From NCBI RefSeq assembly GCF_000002985.6, contig NC_003283.11, forward strand, positions 2,666,001 to 2,730,000: a DNA stretch of 64,000 nt. The letters run 5' to 3'. The translations under genes and the position numbers were made by a program. The notes below the pieces were generated by a model. That model was not told the DNA's origin. It was given only the letters and a program-made list of their open reading frames with translations, and did not search any database. Source of the DNA: Caenorhabditis elegans. Taxonomy: Eukaryota; Nematoda; Chromadorea; Rhabditida; Rhabditidae. This document shows positions 11,401 through 20,400 of this stretch, in pieces (the first letter of the stretch is position 1; each line of letters starts with the position of its first letter).

Positions 11401-14400
11401 GCTTCGGATTAGACAGGGCTGAGCGGGGGGGGGGAAGAAAAAAAGAGAAAAAAGATATTTCCCGAAATTCCTGAAAGTCCAGAAAAATTGAAAAAAAACG
11501 ACAAAAATCACCAAAAAACACAATAGTAAAAAAAAGGTTTAAAAAATTCAGAATTTATTGCTCCCGTAATATTTTGTACTCATAAATACACCCCTGCTCT
11601 CCGCCAATTTCAATTTTTCCCAAAATGTCAGCTGCCATCAATCTCTTCATTCCATTCCAACGGGTGAGCCACCTCATTTAATCCCCCCTTTTCGGAAAAT
11701 AGGAATCAAAGTGAACCCTCATTCCGTCTCCTTTTTCTACGATTTCTCTTTTTTTCCTGTTTCTCGCTTCTCTCATCCACTTCGTTTTTTTCTTCATTTT
11801 GTGTTTTTTTCTTATTTTGTTAGTAGTCTTGCGTTTTTTCTCTTTTCACGTTGCTAAAAAAAACTGAATGAAAAAAAATTTAAGGCTCGATCTTTTTTCT
11901 TTCATATTTATTTACTCCCCCCCCCCCCCCAGGCTACTCATTTTACCTTTATATCTATAATTCTCCATAGTTTGTAAGAATTTTTTCTTCTTCCTCACTA
12001 TGATATTGGTAGCTACGTGTTTTTTTTTCTTTCTGCATAACATACACACATAATTCTGCCGTTTCCCTCCGCTCGCGCACTCTTTTTTCTTTTTTTTTCT
12101 CCGCCACCCCGTTTTCTTAGGAATTATTTAGTTTCTATTGTGGCGCTTTTTTGTTTTGGTTTTTAGATGCCTACCTCATGCCTGCCTGCCTATTACCTAC
12201 TTTCTGCAGCAGTTCAAGTTTTTGGCAAGAAGTCGAACTTTAATGTTTCAAAAATTATTTACATGTAAAATGAAGTTTTGCAGGAACTCGAAATTTTTAT
12301 ATTGGAACCAATTGTGGGTTTTTTGTTGGCAAATCCGGCGAACCGGCAAATTGCCGGTTTGCCGATTTGTCGGAAATTTTCATTTCCGGTCAATTGCCGA
12401 TTTTTATTTTTAGGAAAATTCATAAGGTGCGTACAACTTTTGCCGGTTAAAATTGAAATTCAGAAATTTTCAAAAAAAAAAAACTGTGAAAAACCACAAT
12501 TTACCGAAAATCTTTTTTGATCGTCAAATCGACAATTTGCCGATTTTCCGATTTGCCGGAAATTTCCTTACCGGCAACTTGCCGGCTTGCCGATTTGCCG
12601 GAAATTTTGAATTTCGGCAATTTGCCGGTTTGCCGATTTGCCGATTAGCTGGAAAAATCGTTTGCTTATATTTTTTCAAAAAAATAATGGCAAGGATTTC
12701 AAATTTTATCAGGTCGTCCCATAAGTTTTTGTACTTTTTCAAAACTTTTTTAACAAGTTCTAAACTGACAGAACAAAATCGAATCTTTTATAAATGCGCA
12801 TGTATAGTATGTACTACTTGTCAAAAATTTTATGCGTCATTTGAAGATCCTCCTGATAACAATCACGGAAACCGGAGCCAAAAATAGCGACATACCCAAA
12901 TAATGGGAGGTGTTTTCCTTCGTCCTGCTATTCACAGGGAATTAATCAATGAACATGAAAACGTAGTATTAGTAAAGATAATGGTTCAAAATACATGGTC
13001 AGTATAGTTAAAATTATCATTAGCACTTATTAGCCGTTTTGGACGTGGACTATTTGGCTCATGTTTATCAACCACTGAGTGAACATCTTCATGGAATAAT
13101 TTCTCACTAAAAGTGATGGGATTATTTTAATTTTTGTTTCTTATTTTATATAACAATACTTGCATAGTACAAATATAAACTTTGTTTTACTTGCTGATTT
13201 CTCAACCATAAGTTAGAAGCCCAACACTATAAATGCCGGGTATCACATGAGGTTGGCCATGTAGATTGTTTGAACGAAGAGGCCACCAGTAAAGTTTTTT
13301 ATTTTATTTATGATACATAGATTCACTTCTAAATAACACTAGACTTAATTATCTATCTTTCATTCCGAGGACTAAATGGACCAATATATGCTTCAATCAC
13401 TCCTATAGCCAATTGTTAAAAAGTACAAAATAGTGTGGTTACAAAATTCTCAATTATAACATTTCCCCATGACTGAAAAAATTAAACTTTTTTTAAATTT
13501 TGACTGCACATGATGTGCACTTATCGTAAACATAAACAATGCACCCGTTCCATTCTCAGCGGCTTCGCAGGAATCAAAAACTCGGACGCCCTATTTAATT
13601 GGCCTCAACAATTGTGTTTAGCTACAGTAGTTTTTCCGGAATAGTTATACTAAATTTATAATTATTTAAAACAAGAGTGTGGAAGCATCTACTTGACAGT
13701 ATATATTAACCATTACTTTAAGCTATGGATGGTGTAGAATAAACTCCAGAAGGAATGGTGTAAAAAGCTGATTCTATAGTTACTCGTTTTTCTAAAGAAC
13801 CGCGGGGGCCTGGGATGTCAGAGTTATGTTGCATTAAGGTGACAAGTTGGTGACATGCTACCATAAATATAAAATCTTAGAATTGTCCGAAAAAGTTTTG
13901 TGGATAATTCGAAAAAAAGTACAAAAACTTATGGGACGACCTGATAAATTTTTCAAAAAATTATTGTGGGAATTCAAAGTTTAATTTTTAAATTAAAAAA
14001 AGATTGGCGGAACTCCTTCAAATCCCCGCCCACTTAATGGTTCCTCAACTCAACCATTTTTGCTCCAATTTTTATTTTTTGGGGGGGTTAATTGAGCCTC
14101 AAATTCAAATTTAATTCAATAAAAATTCCTCCTCCAGCTATAAAAAATTTAAAACAAAATAAAAATATTCTTTCCCATGACACCATTCCACTACGTCTCC
14201 TCCCACCCATCCCATCACTTTTTTCAACCCACTCTACTCCATTCCACTTCTCTTTTTCTTCTTCTTTTTGGTTTTCGAAACGACGACTTTTTGGGAATAA
14301 TGTATTCTCGAGATATATATATATATATATGTGTATATGGATGTGCTTCTTTTTTTTGTTTTTACTCGAAATTTTTTGAGCGCAAAAATACGATTTTTTT

Positions 14401-17400
14401 GGACCCTTTTTTAAGTTTGAATAATCGTTTCTTTTTTGGAAAAATAAATAATTTTTCAACAATTTTTGGCCATTTTTCTATATTTTAAATATTTTTAAAT
14501 TAAAATTTTTTTGACAGATTTAGATGTTTTTTGAGATATTTTCAAAAAAAATCAGATTTTTTGGTTTTCAAAAGTAGGCGAAAATTGGAAAAAAAATATT
14601 TTTAGATTTTTCGATTTTTTCCAGAAAAACCCTTTTCTAAAAATGCCAAAATTAAATAATGGCCAAGTTTTTAAAAAATTTCTAGGCCACGTAGCCAAAG
14701 TTTTAAAAATTGGTCTCAAAAATTACCAATACATCACGGGGTTCAGGCCCTCCTCATTGAATTTTTCGCGCTCCATTGACAATCGCCTGCCGGACAACGC
14801 GTGGGAAAGTCGTGTACTCCACACGGACAAATACATTTAGTTTTACAACTAAAACCGCGCCGCGACGCGAAACGCAACGCGCCGTAAATCTACCCCAGAT
14901 ATGCCCGACCCAACATGGCCTAGTTCGGAAAACTCCTCCATTTCAATTTATGAGGGAAGCCAGATTTCCGAGAATATTCCGTTACTTGTGGCACGGCCGC
15001 AAAAAAAAATGGTAGCCGAGTTTTCTAAAAATGCCAAAATTAAGTAGGTTCGATAAAAACCACCATCGATTTTGGAAGAGTGACCGAGTTTTTTTTAAAT
15101 TTTCAGCCAACGTAGCCAAATTTTCAATAAATTGGGGTCAATGCTGGTTGAAAAACATTAAAAAATCAAACATTTTAAGTTAAAAAAAAATTCCAAAAAT
15201 TAGCTAAACATTTTGGTACTGTCTAAAAAACTACGGCCTAAAAAAAAGTAATTAAATTTTTTTTCCGGAAATTCGGAAAATTTCATGTTTCGATTTTTCG
15301 ATTCAAGACTGAAAAAAATGCCGACATTTTGCCAGTTTAAGGCCCTCCAGCTTTTCAAAAGCATTTTCTGTCTCACCATCTAAATCTCTTCCCTCACTCT
15401 CTCTCTCTCTCTCTTTGGCATTTTCAAGTCGCTGCATCTTTTCTTTTTTTCCAAACTGTCCCTTTCTTCTTTATTAGACACTATTACTACCTACTTTTAC
15501 ACACACACATACTTCCTCCTCTACAAGTACTGCCTGTATGCCTTTTTTTTAAATATAAGTTTATAGAGACAATAACAATAATAATGGTGATTCTTGCCAT
15601 GTCCTTTGTTCAACCTCATAGATCGCCATAGAAAATAATGATGAGTGGTAGGGGGAAAGAATGACAGTTCTTCTACTGGTTCAAGGTTGAGAAAATTGGC
15701 GGATTTTGATGGCTTTTTGGTTTGCGTCGTGTTATGGTAGTGGTCAGGATTCGAAATGTTCAGTCAAAGTTTTGGTAAATTGTTAATTTTTCCAAAAACA
15801 TATTTTTTTTAATATGGACTTTTTGAAAAATCAATAAAACTTGTAGAAAATTTTCCAAAATTATGCAAGCATGAAAATTGAGTTTTCAGTATTTTTCGGC
15901 GCTAATTAAAAACGTTCAAAATTTTTTAAAGGTGTTCAGGTAGGCTCAATTTTCTGCAAGAATTTCTGAAGAAAATTTCGAAATTTTCGTAAAAAGTCAA
16001 TAAACCCTGACTCAACTTGTTGCTAATCATTACTTCTGAAATGTCATAGTTTTGCAAATACTGGCATATTTAGTTAATGTTCTCCACGGGGCGCTAGGCT
16101 TAGACTTAGTATTAGTCTTAGGCCTAGGATTTTAGGCTTAGGCTTAGGCTTAGGTTTAGGCTGAGGCTTAGGTTGAGGCTGAGGCTTTCCAAAAAAAAAA
16201 CTTTCAAAAAAATACAATTTTCTAAATTTAGAACTGTTTATGCGAAAAAAACTTTCATAATTTTATAGATTTTTTATTCAGAAAAATTTGAAAACTACCG
16301 CGTTGTGGATCAAGTCCAAGGGTGTCATTTTTATTTTCCAGAAAATTGAAAAATCACGGAATTCTGGCTTCCCTCATAAATCGAAATGGCAGAGTTTGCC
16401 GAACTAGGCCATTTTTGGTCGGCGAGATTTTGTGTAGATTTACGGCGCGTTGCGTGTCGCGTCGCGGCTCGTTTTAGTTGTAAAACTAAAGTTTGTTGTC
16501 CGTGTGGAGTACACGACTTTGTTCGTCAGGCGATTGTCAATGGAGCGCGAAAATTCAATGAGAAAGGCCAGAACCACGTGAAAAATCAAAAAAAAAATGT
16601 TCAAAAACTCGACCACTACTTCACATCTTCATTAAACGATGTCTATGTTGATTTTTAAAAAAATCAAATTTCTTCTACAGAGAAGAAAATTACCAAAATT
16701 TAAGCTGTTTTTCGATTTTCAGAAAAAAATTTTAAAATACCACGTTTTGGTTCAAAACGCGTATTTCTCTATTTTTGTGCTTCTGCTACCGTACCTTGTT
16801 TATCACAAAAAATTTGTGACGCCTCATTAAAATTAGCATAACAAAAATAACCAAAAAAAACTTTACCCCAATTATTTTTCTTCAGAAAAAAAAACATAAC
16901 GAAGCCCTAACTGGACTTTATCCTCTGATTTTTTTTCTCGGATTTATAAAAAGTTTAATTTCGAATCAGATTTTTCCTAGCATTCACATGATCATTTTAA
17001 ATCTTTCAAAAAATTGCTGAAAATCTTTTTCGCAACACACTGTTCCCCCTCAACCATCACGCGATTTGGGAACAATGTCCATTTTTTCATGCCCCCCGCT
17101 CCGCCCTGCGAGTGCAAAAAATGCCCACCTTGTTTCTTATCTTTTACTGAACTTTTTTCGGGTTTTGAAAAAGGAAACTGCTTCCTTTTTTTTCAATTTT
17201 TGAAATTAAAACCTTTAAATTTCAGCTTCCTGCTTCTTCCATATCAATAAACACTACTTCAACAGTAACTCTTCATATGCCAGTTTACGCAAAAGCAATT
17301 TTTGGTGGGTTTTTTGAATTTCGCGCCAAAATGTTATTTGAAAAATTTTGATTTCATCGCCTGTAAGTTGAAAGTTAAAAAAAAAATTAAAATTGGATTT

Positions 17401-20400
17401 TTGAGCCAAATTTTGTTTCCAAAAAATTCTACTTTGCCAGGACAAATTTTTTTCAAAATTTAAAATTGGAATTTCGCGTCAAAATTTTTTACATTTTGAA
17501 AATTTGAAAATGATTTTAAGATTTAAAATTTTGATTTTGGGCCGAATTTTGCACGAAAATGTGATATCCTGAGAAAAACCTACAAATTACAAACTACAAA
17601 CTATAAACTACAATCTACAAACTATAAACTACAAACTATAAACTACAAACTAGAAACTACAAACTACAAAACTATAAACTATAAAGTACAAACTGCAAAT
17701 TAAAACTTTTCGTTACTAACTACATACTAAAATTACAAGTCACAAATTGCAAACTTTCAATTTCAAATTACAAACTACAATATATAAGTACAAACTACAA
17801 ACTACCAACTACAAACTACAAACTACAAACTACAATCTACAAACTACAAACTCCAATTTTCAGGTTCTTTCCCATCGGTGCAGCAAGTTCGAGTTGAAAA
17901 TGGAGAGCGATGCCTGATTGAGGCGATGGATGAGTTGAACAAAAATGAGAAAGGTTTTTGTGTTCTGAAAAATGTTAGCATTTTTAAAATTATAACTCTT
18001 CAGGCTTATATCGGCCCGTTCGGCTTGAAAACGGAGATCAAATTTCGACGACAGATGATGTGCTCAATGGAAAACTGGCACGTGTCAGCTATACCCCATT
18101 TGAGGAATTTGAATGTGAGTTGCAAAAATCCCATTCCGCTTTGATCTTCGAAAAATGCGGGAGTAGAGACGCAGACATCTCATCTGGTTTCGCGCGTGCT
18201 GACGTCACAATCTTTCTCGAAAAGAAATCCCGCATTTTTTTGTAGATGAAACTGTTATGAGACAGCCTGACGCCACGTGGTCCTCTTAAAATAATCTCAA
18301 TGAATTTCAGTAGTGTCAAACAGTAAGGGAAGCTGTATGGAGTACGAAAACCAAGAGCAATCCTCGAAGATCATGGAACAAATGCGAATCCTGAGACAGA
18401 CTGAAGAGCTCTGCGACGTGGAGCTTCTCGTCGCAGGATCAGTGATCCGAGCTCATCGCTACATCCTCGCGGCGGCTAGCCCGTACTTCAAGGCCATGTT
18501 CACAAATGGAATGGTTGAGATGAAAAAGTTGACGATCGAGTTGCAGGACATTCCCGAAGAGTCGGTGAGGATTATTGTCGACTACATTTACACTGACAAA
18601 ATCGCCATCACCATGAACAACGTGCACCAGCTGATTTTCACGGCAACAGTTTTGCAGGTTAGTGACGAAGTGTGTGCTTATCACATTGAAATACTTTGGA
18701 AAATGTGTGTTTTTTGTATTTATGACTAGAGTTCGGCTTATCATCGTCATAAAAATTGGGTAGAGGTCTCCTGCTAACCAGTGAAGCGGCCTACCTGCCT
18801 ACGTATCCAGAACACCGTATTTTCATTTGTAGGTACGATTCGCCTAGAAGACAGGGATGTTTCTGCGAGCTTGCTAGGCTTCAGATCAAATTTTTTGGAT
18901 TCCAGGCCTTTGGCCTGCCAGTAGCGCCTAGGCCTTCTAGATCTCTTCCAGAAGTGCGTCGACCGTTCGACCATTTTAACAGGCGTCAGCACGTTCTTAA
19001 CCATGCAAAATCAGTGGAGAACTCTGCGTCTCCATTCTCCCGCATTTTTCTTAGATCGGCGTAGATCAATCCAAAATGAGATACTCTGACACCACGTGGG
19101 CTTTTTATTAGGCAGTTTATTATCGAAAATATACGATCGCACAAATTTCTCATAATTTATTTTTGATCTACCTTGTTGACTAGGCTCCTCCCCTTCCTTC
19201 GACAAGACAGCCACAACAAAATAACAACGGCAACAAGATTGGGGGCGGAGTCAAGTTCAACAGGTAGATTAAAAATAAATTATGAGAAATTTGTGAGATC
19301 GTATTTTTTCGATAATAGATAAGTAATAAATCTTTGCTGTTAAAAAGCAGTTCAGAGCTTGCAACGTCAGATAATTCTGTACGAAAATTTCCCGCATTTA
19401 TCGTAGATCAAACCGCGGTGGGAAATCTTGACACCAGGTAACCTAAACTAGGGCTTCCATGTGGGCGCCGGTCGGCGCGACTCTTCGGGAATGTCCTGCA
19501 ACTCGATGTAGTGCGGCGCGGAACTCCGAACGTGTCGGCCGCTTTCAAGTAACTCTCCTTCTCACTACATAGCAGCGTTGCATAAACTACGGTGTGCAGC
19601 CTTAAATCCTCACTACGCAAACACCGGATTTCACGCCAAAATGCACATCTGGGAAACGCCGCTCCGCTCCCACATGGAAGCCTTCTAAGACTATATCCAT
19701 GATTAACCCCTTTTCATTCCAGATGGACGTCATCGTAGTCGCCTGTCAACAGTTCCTGGCCACAATGATCACATCACACAACTGCATGTCTCTTTATCAC
19801 TTCTCCGATATCTACAATTGCACCAATCTGATATCTTCTATCGAGGATTTTGCATCGAGCCAGTTCCGCTGCATACGGAAGAGCCCCGAGTTCAACAGTA
19901 TCTCATTCCATCACCTGAAGTCTCTGCTCAACCGTTCTGATCTCAACGTGTCGGAAGAGCAAGACGTTTTTGAGACAATAGTTCAGTGGGTGAGCTCGAA
20001 TCCCCGAGATCGCCAGCACCATTTTGTGCAGCTATTCAAGACCTTGCGACTACACTTGGTTGGGTGGAATTTCCTATGTGAAGCTGTGAACTCCAATAGT
20101 TACGTAAAAAATTCCCAAGAGTGCCGGGAGATTATTTCAGCAATGGTTCTCGATGCGATGACACCGTCAAAACGGAAACATCCAGAAAGCAATCATGAAA
20201 ACACATCAGAGTACTCAGCATCAATGGCATGCCCATCATTGACCGCTTCCAGCTCCAGCTCAACCTCCACCTTCCGGAAGTCTGTGGCAGGCGCCATATT
20301 CTGTGCTGGAGGACGTGGCAAGGCGGGCGGACCCTTCAGCAGTGTGGAAGCCTATGATTGGAGGAGAAATCAATGGATCGAAGTGCCGGATATGATGTCG

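Noticed and set aside
11625..11663. Possible alternative kel-8 first exon (MSAAINLF then CGG|GTGAG)
   Set aside because: It is phase 0, and joining it to exon 2 at 17864 gives a stop after about 17 codons.
14092..14488. 95-124 residue open frames on both strands
   Set aside because: Low-complexity Phe/Ser/Lys composition from T-rich intron sequence, no conserved motif.
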